From the NCBI GenBank assembly GCA_047605265.1, contig JASGFY010000010.1, positions 7,449 through 71,448 of the forward strand: 64,000 nucleotides of DNA, read 5' to 3'. The notes under the pieces are model-generated. The model had not been told where the DNA came from, did not search any database, and saw only the letters and a list, made by a program, of their open reading frames with translations. Below are positions 35,002 to 43,675 of this stretch, one piece after another; the stretch's first letter is position 1; every line of letters starts with the position of its first letter. The stretch comes from Solimonas sp047605265. GTDB taxonomy: Bacteria > Pseudomonadota > Gammaproteobacteria > Nevskiales > Nevskiaceae. Made by a program: the position numbers and the translations under genes.

Positions 35002-36002
35002 TGCATCCGATCGCCAGCCTGATGATGAGCCGGCAGACAGCGATGGTCGCCATCGCGCTGCTGCTGTTTGCCGGCTTCGCCGCCAGGGCGCCGCATTTTC
35101 TCGACGCACAGACACAGTTCGAGATTCTGCGCGTCACCGCCTTCACGCTGCTGATCGGCCTGCCGCTGACCTATCTGGTGATCGCCGGGGAAGTCGATCT
35201 CTCGATCGGCTCGAACTACGGCCTGTGCAGCGTGATCACGGCGCTCGCCATCGTCGAGCGGGGATGGAGCCCGTGGACCGCCGCCGGCCTCGCGATCGCG
35301 CTCGGCACGGCGATCGGCCTGTTCAACGGCTACGCCGTGGTGCGCCTGCGCATCCCGTCGTTCATTCTCACGATCGGCATGCTGAGCCTGCTGCGCGGTC
35401 TCGCGCTGGTGGCAACGATGGGGCTGGCGATCGACATTCCCGTCTCGGTGCAAAGCCGTTTCTTCGCCGTGTCCGGCGGCTCGCTCGGCGTCATTCCGGT
35501 CCAGGTGCTGTGGGCGCTGGCGGCGTTCGCGCTGTGCGGCTTCGTGCTGCGCCACACGCTGTTCGGCGCGCGCCTCTACGCGACCGGCGGCAATGCCCGC
35601 GCCGCGCTGCAGATGGGCGTCAATCCCGGCCGCGTGAAGATCTGGACCTTCGTCGCGCTGGGCGCCGCCTGCGGCCTCAGCGGCGCGCTGACGGCCGGCT
35701 GGCTGCGCCTCGGCTCGCCAAATACCGGCATGGGCAGCGAACTGACGATCATCGCCGCCGTCATCATCGGCGGCGCCGCGCTCAGCGGCGGCGTCGGCAC
35801 CGCCACCGGCACGCTGGTCGGCGCCATCATCGTCAGCATGATGCAGACCGGCCTCGTGCTGCTCGGCGTGCAGGGCAACTGGGTGCAGGTCTGCGTCGGC
35901 GTGCTGATCGTGCTCGCCGCCGGCCTGGAACCCCATCTGCGTCCCGACGGCCCGCTCGCCGAGCGACTGCGACGTCTCGGCCACAAGGCCGAGCCCGGCT
36001 GA
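35001..36002 (+). CDS. ABC transporter permease, ribose/CUT2 type
   Basis: 333 residues, 8-10 hydrophobic helices. Family landmarks: VIAGEVDLSIGSNYGLCSVI, then RLRIPSFILTIGMLSLLRGLAL, TGGNARAALQMGVNPGRVKI, and IIAAVIIGGAALSGGVGTATG. These match BPD_transp_2 permeases that import sugars and related small molecules. Only one permease gene is present, so it should act as a homodimer. The start lies in TGATG at the ATPase stop. 78 nt separate it from the oxygenase gene. Confidence 0.9.
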
Positions 36003-36080
36003 CCGCCCGCGGTACGCCGCGCCACCGCGCGGCGCTTTTCCCGACGTTCCATCCCTACTTCACGCGAGGTTAGCCGAGTC

Positions 36081-37148
36081 ATGGCTGCAGCCGAGTTGCG
36101 CTACGAAAAAGCCGAATCCATCGCGGTCGACGACATCCCGGTCATCGACTTCGGACCGTTCCTCCACGGCGACGACGCCGCGCGCGCGCAGGTCGCCGCG
36201 CAGATCAGCGCCGCGTGCCGCCGCATCGGTTTTTTCTACATCGTCCATCACGGCGTGCCGGAAAGCCTGCGCCGGCGCGTGCTCGACGAATCGCGCGCCT
36301 TCTTCGCCCGGCCGTTCGCCGAGAAGATGAAGTGTGCCCCGCTGCTCGACGGCCAGTGGTGCGGCTACCTGCCGCCACGCGGTGCCGCCGAAGGCACCCA
36401 GCCCGGCGGCTCGCTCATCAAGAGCCCCGATCAGCTCGAGAAAGTTTCCGGCGGCACGCTGCAGCAGTTCAACATGATGCGCGTCAAGCTCGCCGACGAC
36501 GTCAACTATGACTCGGACGACCCGATCTACCAGTCGAACCTGTGGCCCGCCGGCGCGCCGGACTTCGTCGAGACGATGATCGTCAACCAGCGCGCCCTCA
36601 TCGCGCTCGGCGAACAGCTGATGCGCGCCTTGTCGCTCGCGCTCGGGCTCGACGAGGATTATTTGTCGCGCTTCCATCGCAGCCCGCTGGCCACGTTCGG
36701 CCTCAACTTCTATCCGGCGCCCGTCGCCGGCCACCCGTCGGCCAACGTCGGCGTCGGCGCGCACTGCGACGCCTCTTCGTTCACGGTGCTGCTGCAGGAC
36801 GACGTCGGCGGTCTCGAAGTGCGCCATCCGCAAGGCCACTGGATCGCCGCGCCGTACGTGCCCGGTGCCTACGTCGTCAACATCGGCGACACGCTGATGG
36901 GCTGGACCAACGGCCATTTCGTCTCGACGTTCCACCGCGTCGTCAGCCGCCGTCCGGTGGACCGCTACTCGGCGACGATGTTCATGAATCCGGACCGCGA
37001 GGTCACCGTCGCGCCGATCGAACGCTTCGTCTCCGACACCAACCCGCGTCGCTTCGACAGCTTCGTCAACGACGAGTACATGCGCCGCTTCTTCGTGAAG
37101 TTCTACGACCAGATGTTCAAGAAAGGGCTGCCTTCCCCGGAGGACTGA
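36081..37148 (+). CDS. Fe(II)/2-oxoglutarate oxygenase, isopenicillin-N-synthase-like
   Basis: 355 residues. An N-terminal DIOX_N region (IPVIDFGPFL, CRRIGFFYIVHHGVPESL) is followed by the 2OG-FeII core. The metal triad is H228-x-D230 in GAHCDASSFTVLLQDD and H285 in STFHRVV. R295-x-S297 (RYSATMF) is the 2-oxoglutarate carboxylate clamp, so a 2OG-dependent rather than IPNS-type reaction is expected. Cytoplasmic; no signal peptide. It sits between an ABC permease and a TonB-dependent receptor and probably oxidises the imported compound. Relatives include gibberellin/flavonoid-type oxidases, ethylene-forming enzyme and amino-acid hydroxylases; I cannot choose among them. Confidence 0.85.
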   Translation: MAAAELRYEKAESIAVDDIPVIDFGPFLHGDDAARAQVAAQISAACRRIGFFYIVHHGVPESLRRRVLDESRAFFARPFAEKMKCAPLLDGQWCGYLPPRGAAEGTQPGGSLIKSPDQLEKVSGGTLQQFNMMRVKLADDVNYDSDDPIYQSNLWPAGAPDFVETMIVNQRALIALGEQLMRALSLALGLDEDYLSRFHRSPLATFGLNFYPAPVAGHPSANVGVGAHCDASSFTVLLQDDVGGLEVRHPQGHWIAAPYVPGAYVVNIGDTLMGWTNGHFVSTFHRVVSRRPVDRYSATMFMNPDREVTVAPIERFVSDTNPRRFDSFVNDEYMRRFFVKFYDQMFKKGLPSPED

Positions 37149-37284
37149 CAGACAGCAGACGATCGCGACGTCGCCATCGCGAAAGCCCGCAGCGTCCGGC
37201 GCGATGCCAGCGGCTTGCAAACACCGGCAGTGTCAACCCGCGCCGTTCACTGACTCCTTATCGAGAATGCAGAGGTCCATCACC

Positions 37285-39666
37285 ATGCTGAAAGCACCCA
37301 GACTGCGCCGCTTCAACAGTGCGGCACTCACGGCGATCTTCCTGTTCGGCAGCAGCGTCGCCGTCGCACAAAGCGACGACAGCGATGCGTCGGACCCGGG
37401 CAGCGACGCCGACATCCCCGTGCTGGTCGTCACCGGCCAGAAGAAATCGGCGATCCTGCCGACCGAGACCGATGCATTCGGCCTCGGCGCGAGCCAGCTG
37501 GAGACGCCGCGTTCGACATCGTCGGTCTCCAAGGCGATGATCGACCAGTACAGCCTGACGACGGTGCGCGACCTGATCGCCGTCGTGCCCGGCACCTTCA
37601 CCGCGAGCTTCTACGGCGTCGACGGCACGGTGAACATCCGCGGCGAATACGCCGACAACTTTTTCCGTGGCTTCAAACGCGTCGAGAATCAGGGCACCTA
37701 TGTCTCGCCGATCGATTCGAGCCTCACGCTCGACGTCGTGCGCGGCATCGCGTCGCCGGCCTATGGCACCGGCCGCGCCGGCGGCTACGTCGACTTCGCG
37801 CCGCGCTCGGACCGCTCGATCCGCTTCAAGAACGGCCTGGCCACGCAGGGCGAGGCCTCGGTCGCCGCGGGCACCAACGATTACTATCGCGACACGCTCG
37901 AGTGGGGCACGCCGTTCTCGCTCGGCGGTCATGCCGCGGGCGTCGATCTCTACGTGGAAAAGAACCAGTCGGCGCAGTATTTCGACGGCATCGATCCGAA
38001 GCACACCCTCGCCCAGCTCGGCCTTTCGTTCGACCTGCCGGCCGGCTGGGAGCTCGACACCGGCTGGCAATACCTGGACGGCAGCGGCATGCAGGGCACC
38101 ACCGGCATCAATCGCCTCACGCAGGACCTCGTCGATCATCGCAACTACATTTCCGGCCGACCGACCGCGCAGATCGTCGCCGACGGCGCGTCGTACATCA
38201 CGCCGGACGACATCGACGCGATGGGCGGCGTCACCAAGTACTACGCGACCAGCGACGATTACAGCAGCCTCGACGCCGATACCATCCAGACCGTCAAGCT
38301 CGGCCGCCACACCGTGCTGACCTCGCCGTACGATTTCGGTGACGTCACGACCAATACCGCCTATCTCGATCTGATCCACGCGTACGGCCCCGGCCAGCTC
38401 AAGGTCCAGGGCTTCTTCGACGACATGTCGGCCGACTCGTACAACGGCTACGGCTTCGCCAAGCGCCTGCGCGACACCGCAAGCGAATTCCGCCTCAGCT
38501 ACAACGGGCAGCTGCGGCCAACGAGCTGGCTCGGAGCCAGCTTCGTCGGCGGTGCCGGCTACCGCCGCTACGATGCCGACGAAAGCTACGTGTTCGCGCG
38601 CGGCTACATGGTGCTCGACCGTCAGGACATCAGCGTCGGCGCAACGCCGGACAGCATCTTCAATCCGCGCTACGTGAGCGGCGCACCCTGGGATCAGGTC
38701 TACCGCTCCACGGTCGACGGCTACGGCGCGTTCTTCAACACGGCTGTCGATCTGTTCGACGGCCTGAAATTCACCGGCGGCGCGCGCCGCGACGAATATC
38801 GGGCACAGTCGATCAACGATGGTCTGACCGACTACTCGGTCTCCACCGGCCAGACCTACACGCACGACAAGGGCGCAACCAGTTGGTCGGCCAGCCTCAG
38901 CTACGTCACGCCCTGGGGACTCGTGCCTTACGTCACGCGCGGCCGCTCGTACGCGCTCGAGACCCTGCAGGGCGGCGCGGTGACGCCGGGCAACGTCGCC
39001 AACGACACCTTCCTCTCGCCGACCACGCTGACCGAAGGGGGCCTGAAGGGCAGCTTCTTCGATTCGCAGCTGTTCTTCGCGATCTCGGCGTACAAGCAGC
39101 GCCGCATCCAGTCGGAACTGCTGAGCAGCAATTTCACCGGCGCGACGACCAACGGCGTCGAAAGCGAGCTGCGTTGGGCGATCAACCAGAAATTCGGCAT
39201 CTCGGCGGTCGCCACGCGGCAGCGCACGAAGATCGCCGGCTCGTCGTATCTGGTGGTGACGCCGGAAGAATTGGGGCTCACCAATACCGACGGCTGGGGT
39301 TACATCTATGAAGCATCGACCAGCAGCTTCACCGGATTGGAGAACGGCTACGTCGACCGCACGCAGCCGGAGTACGTCTACGGCCTGTTCGCCAATTACG
39401 AAGTCGGCAACGGCCTGGGCGCGACGCTCGGCGGCAACTACGTCGATCACACCAGCGGCCAGTTGCCCGGCGCCGTGGTGTTCCCGCACTACTACCTGAT
39501 GCGCGGCTCGGTGCACTACGACAAGGGCGCATTCCGCATCGCGCTGAACGTCAACAACATCCTCGACGAGCGCTACTACATTCCCCAGCGCAGCACGGAA
39601 ACCGAAGGCGCGGCAATGCCCGGCGAAGGCCGCACCGCGGTCCTGAAAGTCATCGCTCATTTCTGA
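37285..39666 (+). CDS. TonB-dependent outer-membrane receptor of the uptake module
   Basis: 793 residues from the ATG with AGAGG 9 nt upstream; earlier in-frame ATGs lack one. Signal peptide ending SSVAVAQS, possible TonB box VLVVTGQ, plug domain at about 60-170 (LETPRSTSSVSKAMIDQYSL, IRGEYADNFFRGFKRVE), then a 22-strand barrel ending LKVIAHF with terminal Phe. The plug resembles siderophore-type receptors. It is the last gene of the LysR-ABC-oxygenase module and presumably brings the same substrate across the outer membrane. No Fur box was seen in the 136-nt gap before it. A very strong terminator follows. Confidence 0.85.
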   Translation: MLKAPRLRRFNSAALTAIFLFGSSVAVAQSDDSDASDPGSDADIPVLVVTGQKKSAILPTETDAFGLGASQLETPRSTSSVSKAMIDQYSLTTVRDLIAVVPGTFTASFYGVDGTVNIRGEYADNFFRGFKRVENQGTYVSPIDSSLTLDVVRGIASPAYGTGRAGGYVDFAPRSDRSIRFKNGLATQGEASVAAGTNDYYRDTLEWGTPFSLGGHAAGVDLYVEKNQSAQYFDGIDPKHTLAQLGLSFDLPAGWELDTGWQYLDGSGMQGTTGINRLTQDLVDHRNYISGRPTAQIVADGASYITPDDIDAMGGVTKYYATSDDYSSLDADTIQTVKLGRHTVLTSPYDFGDVTTNTAYLDLIHAYGPGQLKVQGFFDDMSADSYNGYGFAKRLRDTASEFRLSYNGQLRPTSWLGASFVGGAGYRRYDADESYVFARGYMVLDRQDISVGATPDSIFNPRYVSGAPWDQVYRSTVDGYGAFFNTAVDLFDGLKFTGGARRDEYRAQSINDGLTDYSVSTGQTYTHDKGATSWSASLSYVTPWGLVPYVTRGRSYALETLQGGAVTPGNVANDTFLSPTTLTEGGLKGSFFDSQLFFAISAYKQRRIQSELLSSNFTGATTNGVESELRWAINQKFGISAVATRQRTKIAGSSYLVVTPEELGLTNTDGWGYIYEASTSSFTGLENGYVDRTQPEYVYGLFANYEVGNGLGATLGGNYVDHTSGQLPGAVVFPHYYLMRGSVHYDKGAFRIALNVNNILDERYYIPQRSTETEGAAMPGEGRTAVLKVIAHF

Positions 39667-39711
39667 AGCGAAGGCCGGGCAGGAGCCGCTTTCGCAAAAC
39701 CGGCGGACAGC

Positions 39712-39749
39712 AAAAAGCACGGCGGACCTCGAAGGTCCGCCGTGCTTTG
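39712..39749. terminator. Strong bidirectional terminator
   Basis: AAAGCACGGCGGACC, a 5-nt loop, GGTCCGCCGTGCTTT: a perfect 15-bp stem with A- and T-rich flanks at 39714-39748. It separates the convergent TonB-receptor and rplS operons. Confidence 0.93.
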
Positions 39750-39791
39750 CAAGCCATATCGCAGCCGCCGGCAAAAGCCGGCGCGGCGTTC

Positions 39792-40145
39792 TTAGCCGAG
39801 CTTCTCGGTGATGCGCGCCGCGCGACCCGAGAGATTGCGCAGGTAGTACAGCTTGGCGCGACGGACTTCGCCGCGGCGCTTCACGCTGATCTCGGCGACC
39901 TGCGGGCTGTACGTCTGGAACACGCGCTCGACGCCTTCGCCGTGCGAAGCCTTGCGAACCGTGAACGCCGAATTCAGGCCGCGGTTGCGCTTGGCGATGA
40001 CCACGCCTTCGAAGGACTGCAGGCGCTCGCGGTCGCCTTCCTTGACCTTGACCTTGACCTCGACCGTGTCGCCCGGGTTGAAAGTCGGAACCTGCTTGTT
40101 CATCTGTTCCGCTTCAATCGCGGCAATGATCTTGTTCGTACGCAT
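39792..40145 (-). CDS. rplS: 50S ribosomal protein L19
   Basis: 117 residues. The family signature is clear: FNPGDTVEVKVKVKEGDRER and RLQSFEGVVIAKRNRGLN, ending VRRAKLYYLRNLSGRAARI. L19 sits at the 30S-50S interface. It is the last gene of the rpsP-rimM-trmD-rplS operon, 21 nt after trmD, and ends before a strong terminator. Confidence 0.98.
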   Translation of the reverse strand: MRTNKIIAAIEAEQMNKQVPTFNPGDTVEVKVKVKEGDRERLQSFEGVVIAKRNRGLNSAFTVRKASHGEGVERVFQTYSPQVAEISVKRRGEVRRAKLYYLRNLSGRAARITEKLG

Positions 40146-40166
40146 GTCTGCTTACCTCTGTTGTGC

Positions 40167-40934
40167 CTATCGCCGCTGCGCGATGAAGTCCCGCAGCAGC
40201 GCCCTTGAATCCTCGTCCAGCTCCAACCCGTCCAGCAGTTCGGGCCGCTTCAACCAAGTCTGGCCCAGTGCCTGCTGGCGACGCCAGCGCGCGATTTTCG
40301 CATGATCGCCGGACATCAGCACGTCCGGCACTCCCGCATCACGCCAGACTTCCGGCCGCGTGTAATGCGGATGGTCCAGAAGCCCCGCGGAGAACGAATC
40401 GTTCACCGCCGACTGCTCATCGCCCAGCACGCCGGGCAAGAGACGCGCGATGGCATCAATCACCGCCATCGCCGCCAGCTCGCCGCCGGACAACACGAAG
40501 TCACCCAGCGACAACTCGAAATCCACTTCGGCCGCGAGCACGCGCTCGTCGAGGCCTTCGTACCGCCCGCACAGCAGGATCAGACCCTGCTCCGCGCTCA
40601 GGCGTTCCGCCCATCGCTGGTCGAAGCGGCTGCCCTGCGGCGACAGGTAAATCACCTTCGGCACCATCGGGGGCACTCTCGTGGCCCCATCCGCCGCCCC
40701 GATCGCCTTCTTCGCGTCGGCCACCGCCGCCGCGAGCGGCTCGGCTTCCATCACCATGCCGGGCCCGCCGCCGTAGGGCCGCGCATCGACGCGGCGCCAC
40801 TTGTTCGCGCTGTAGTCGCGCGGATTGCGCGTCGACAGCGCGAGCCGGCCCTGCTCGACCGCGATCCGCGGCATACCGTACCGCGTCACTTGTTCCACCA
40901 GCTCGGGGAACAGCGTGATGACCTCGACCCTCAT
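40167..40934 (-). CDS. trmD: tRNA (guanine-37-N1)-methyltransferase
   Basis: 255 residues from the ATG in MRVEVITLFPELV, 14 nt after the rimM stop; the frame extends 11 codons further into rimM. SPOUT methyltransferase with the deep trefoil knot: LLCGRYEGLDERV, SLGDFVLSGGELAAMAVIDA and LDHPHYTRP. It methylates N1 of G37 in tRNAs to prevent frameshifting. The gene order is the canonical one. Confidence 0.97.
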   Translation of the reverse strand: MRVEVITLFPELVEQVTRYGMPRIAVEQGRLALSTRNPRDYSANKWRRVDARPYGGGPGMVMEAEPLAAAVADAKKAIGAADGATRVPPMVPKVIYLSPQGSRFDQRWAERLSAEQGLILLCGRYEGLDERVLAAEVDFELSLGDFVLSGGELAAMAVIDAIARLLPGVLGDEQSAVNDSFSAGLLDHPHYTRPEVWRDAGVPDVLMSGDHAKIARWRRQQALGQTWLKRPELLDGLELDEDSRALLRDFIAQRR

Positions 40935-40948
40935 CACCGAACCCGCCA

Positions 40949-41482
40949 TTACCAGTCCGGCTGCCACTCGCAGACGAGGCGGCCGGCTTGCAGATCGACC
41001 TCGCGGACGATCTGCGGACTGACGAACGGGATCAGCCGCTCCCTTTCTTCACCCTCGCCTTCACCGGCGGTGATGACCAGCACATCCTGCGCCCCGTTGC
41101 TGGTGACATCCGTCACCGTGCCCAGCGCCACGCCTTCGGTGTTCTCCACCTTCAGGCCCAGCAGATCGGCCCAGTAGAACTGGCCGTCCGGCAGCTTCGG
41201 CATCTCGCCGCGCTCGACCTGAATCTCGGCGCCGATCAGTCCGGCGGCGACATCGCGGTCTTCGATGGCCGTGCCCGCGGCATCGCCGATCTGCGCGACG
41301 AGGCCGTTGCCCTGCGCCTGGCCGGCCAGCAGCGTTGCCTCGAACCCGTCGCCGTGGCTCAGCCACCAGCGCCGGTACCTCAGAATGTTTTGGGCCGGAC
41401 GGGTGTACGAGTACACCTTGATCCAGCCCTTGACGCCATGCACGCCGGAGACGCGGCCCAGCGTCACCCGGCGCGCATTCAT
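40949..41482 (-). CDS. rimM: Ribosome maturation factor RimM
   Basis: 177 residues. N-terminal VTLGRVSGVHGVKGWIKVYS is the family hallmark, followed by a C-terminal PRC-barrel with FYWADLLGLKVENTEGVALG and LIPFVSPQIVREVDL. It assists 30S head maturation and binds S19. Second gene of the rpsP operon, 9 nt after rpsP. Confidence 0.95.
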   Translation of the reverse strand: MNARRVTLGRVSGVHGVKGWIKVYSYTRPAQNILRYRRWWLSHGDGFEATLLAGQAQGNGLVAQIGDAAGTAIEDRDVAAGLIGAEIQVERGEMPKLPDGQFYWADLLGLKVENTEGVALGTVTDVTSNGAQDVLVITAGEGEGEERERLIPFVSPQIVREVDLQAGRLVCEWQPDW

Positions 41483-41491
41483 GGAAGTCGT

Positions 41492-41743
41492 CTAGGCGGC
41501 GGCCGTCGGCGCCGACTTCACGAGAAACGCCACGCGATCCGACAGCTGCGCGCCGTTCTTCGTCCAGTGCTCGACGCGGGCGACGTCGAGGACGAGCTTC
41601 TGCTCCTGGCCCTTGGCGTTCGGGTTGTAGTAGCCGAGGCGCTCGATGAAGCGGCCGTCGCGGGCGCTGCTCTTTTCGGTGGCAACCACGTGGTAGAACG
41701 GGCGCTTCTTGGCGCCGGCGCGGGCGAGACGAATCGTGACCAT
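41492..41743 (-). CDS. rpsP: 30S ribosomal protein S16
   Basis: 83 residues. MVTIRLARAGAKKRPFYHVV at the N-terminus and GRFIERLGYYNPNAK are diagnostic for S16. First gene of the operon; a ribosome site (CAGGA) and a -10-like TAAAAT lie upstream. Confidence 0.98.
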   Translation of the reverse strand: MVTIRLARAGAKKRPFYHVVATEKSSARDGRFIERLGYYNPNAKGQEQKLVLDVARVEHWTKNGAQLSDRVAFLVKSAPTAAA

Positions 41744-41804
41744 GCTTGCAAATTCCTGTTTTCTGACGACCTAGCAGGCCGCTAAGGCCGCTGAAAGGGC
41801 GCGT

Positions 41805-41810
41805 ATTTTA
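41805..41810 (-). promoter_or_regulatory. Candidate -10 of the rpsP operon
   Basis: TAAAAT on the minus strand, 62 nt before the rpsP ATG, within the 118-nt gap after the DUF1111 gene. The -35 region is poor. Confidence 0.45.
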
Positions 41811-41861
41811 GCGTTTTCCCCACAGAAATCCAGCGCTTCCGCGGGCTTGCCGGCAGACGCT

Positions 41862-43154
41862 TCAACGCGTCGCCAGCCAGCGCAGCAGATCGGCTCTGCA
41901 CGCAGCGGAAAAACGCAGGAAGCGCACACGCGCGGCCGCGGCCTCGCCGTCGTGCCAGAGCACCGCCTCTTCGAGGGAAACGGCCCTTCCGTCATGAAGA
42001 TAAGCCGGCTTGCCGACGCGCGGCTGCAAGCCGGCACCCCATAGCGGGGCCGTCCGCCAGCGGCTCGCGACCACGCGTCCGGCCACGTCGCGGTCGGCTA
42101 GCCCCGGCCCGAGATCATGCAGCAGCAGATCGCTGTACGGCCTGATCGTCGCCGTCGCGCCGTCGTCGAAACGAACGTTCGCCGCCGGGCGATGACAAAG
42201 GGCGCAGCCGGCGGCGGCGAACAGATACGCGCCCCGCACTTCGTCCGGCTCGCGAATCGCCTTTGGGACTGCTTTTGGCACCGCGAGCAGTTGCTGGAAG
42301 CGCAGCACCGCGCCGAACAGTTCGTCGGACACCTCGGGACTTCCGCCGTCGGGCAGGCGGCAACGGACTTGCGACGGCGTGCAATCGTCGACCGGCATCA
42401 GTCTCGTCGTCAGCCCCATTTCGCGCGCGAAGGCTTTGGCGGTCTGCCCGGCGATCGACACCGATCCGCCCTGCCAGCCGAAACGGCCCGCCAGCGTGCC
42501 GCGGATCCCATCGCGCCGGGCGCGCGGATCGTCGCGCCAGTGACGGCGCTGGACATCGTCTATCCGTTCGAGCAGTCCGGTGCCATAGAGCGCCGGCGGC
42601 AGGCGCGGCTGCACAACCGTCGCTATGGACAACGGACCGTCACTCAGGTCGTCGATGCGGTAGCGCGGTTCGCGCAGAACCCAGGCTTTTCCATCAGCGT
42701 AGCGGCCGCTGCGCGTCGCGTACTCGACCCGCACCTTCGCTTCCGGCGCCAGTCCAGCGATCGACGCGGCGTTGAGCATGTGTCCGTAAACCGAATCGCC
42801 GCCGCCACCCGGCACGGCCAGTTGCAGCACCAGGCTGGACGGCGCGGGGCCGTCGCCGTCGATCCCGCGACCGCGCGCGCCGTCGTTGTGACAGCCGTCG
42901 CAGCTGCCGACATTGAACAGCGGCCCGAGGCCGTCGATGCGCCCGGCACGCGGCGTGCCCGCCGGCACCCATTGCGTATTGAGCACGCGCTGGCCCATCT
43001 CGAACGCCGTCGCGTCGGCGTCCATCAGTGCGGCGTACGCCTGCGGCTCGCGCAGGTCGCGGAAGGTGGCACGGCCGAAGCCTGCATCGGGGCGGGCCGC
43101 CGCCACGGCGAACGTCAGCAGCGGCCACAGACCCAACCGCCATGCGCGGCTCAC
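41862..43154 (-). CDS. Di-heme DUF1111 (thiol oxidoreductase-like) cytochrome c protein
   Basis: 430 residues from a GTG that overlaps the previous stop by 3 bases. The frame continues far upstream but only as an overlap of the neighbouring gene. N-terminal signal peptide, then two c-type heme sites: CDGCH near residue 90 and CALCH near 325. The LNTQWVPAGTPRAGRIDGLGP and QPRVGKPAYLHDGRA stretches are typical of the di-heme DUF1111 family, distantly like MauG and di-heme peroxidases. Periplasmic redox role expected. It is the last gene of a coupled operon headed by a TonB-dependent receptor under a ModE-like site. No biochemical role is established for this family in metal uptake. Confidence 0.82.
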   Translation of the reverse strand: MSRAWRLGLWPLLTFAVAAARPDAGFGRATFRDLREPQAYAALMDADATAFEMGQRVLNTQWVPAGTPRAGRIDGLGPLFNVGSCDGCHNDGARGRGIDGDGPAPSSLVLQLAVPGGGGDSVYGHMLNAASIAGLAPEAKVRVEYATRSGRYADGKAWVLREPRYRIDDLSDGPLSIATVVQPRLPPALYGTGLLERIDDVQRRHWRDDPRARRDGIRGTLAGRFGWQGGSVSIAGQTAKAFAREMGLTTRLMPVDDCTPSQVRCRLPDGGSPEVSDELFGAVLRFQQLLAVPKAVPKAIREPDEVRGAYLFAAAGCALCHRPAANVRFDDGATATIRPYSDLLLHDLGPGLADRDVAGRVVASRWRTAPLWGAGLQPRVGKPAYLHDGRAVSLEEAVLWHDGEAAAARVRFLRFSAACRADLLRWLATR

Positions 43155-43675
43155 GGCGCCGCGGTCACCGACACGCGAACCCGCTGTCCGACATGGCCGC
43201 TGAACTGCAGGATCAGGTCCCGGTCCGCCGGCAAGGCATAGACGACGATCTTGCGCGGCGCCTCGCAGGCGGGATCGCCGTTGAAGTCGAGCGACGGCAA
43301 GACCTGCGCGCCGGCGACGACGTCGAGCCAGAACGGCACGTCGACGGCCACGCGGTAATCGCCGGCCCTGGCCATCCGCAGACGGACCAGCCCGGCCGAG
43401 GCACCGTCCGCCAGGGTCTTCTTGGCCGGCGGCTGCGCGAACGTCACCGATTCCTGCGGATGCAGTTCGAGTTGGTAGAGACGGCCGGCCTCGATGGCCG
43501 GCGCCGGCACCGCCGAGGCGCCCGCCTGCACGGGTGTCGCCGCGCCAGCGAAGAGCGCGCGCACGTCGCGCACGTCCCATTTGAAGCCCTCGCAGGCCGC
43601 GGCCGCCCTCGCCATCGACGGCGCGCCGAGCGATGCCGCCAGCAGGGCGGCGGTCAAGGATCGGAATAGGTTCAC
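43151..43675 (-). CDS. Exported protein of unknown function between TonB receptor and DUF1111
   Basis: 174 residues from a GTG overlapping the receptor stop (GTGA); its own stop overlaps the DUF1111 start (GTGA on that side as well). Signal peptide VNLFRSLTAALLAASLG ending near MARA, then a probably beta-rich domain with two cysteines (residue 29 and in DFNGDPACEAP). YQLELHPQESVTFAQPPAKK and VPFWLDVVAGAQVLPSLDF have no family that I recognise. Its position suggests a periplasmic partner of the receptor or of the di-heme protein. Composition is like that of its neighbours. Confidence 0.75.
   Translation of the reverse strand: MNLFRSLTAALLAASLGAPSMARAAAACEGFKWDVRDVRALFAGAATPVQAGASAVPAPAIEAGRLYQLELHPQESVTFAQPPAKKTLADGASAGLVRLRMARAGDYRVAVDVPFWLDVVAGAQVLPSLDFNGDPACEAPRKIVVYALPADRDLILQFSGHVGQRVRVSVTAAP

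Noticed and set aside
37149..37284. Fur box upstream of the first TonB receptor
   Set aside because: The gap contains no GATAATGATAATCATTATC-like sequence; iron control is not supported.
37258..39774. An 838-codon open frame opposite the TonB receptor
   Set aside because: Antisense mirror of a confirmed receptor gene; no domain motif; ends at the strong terminator by chance.
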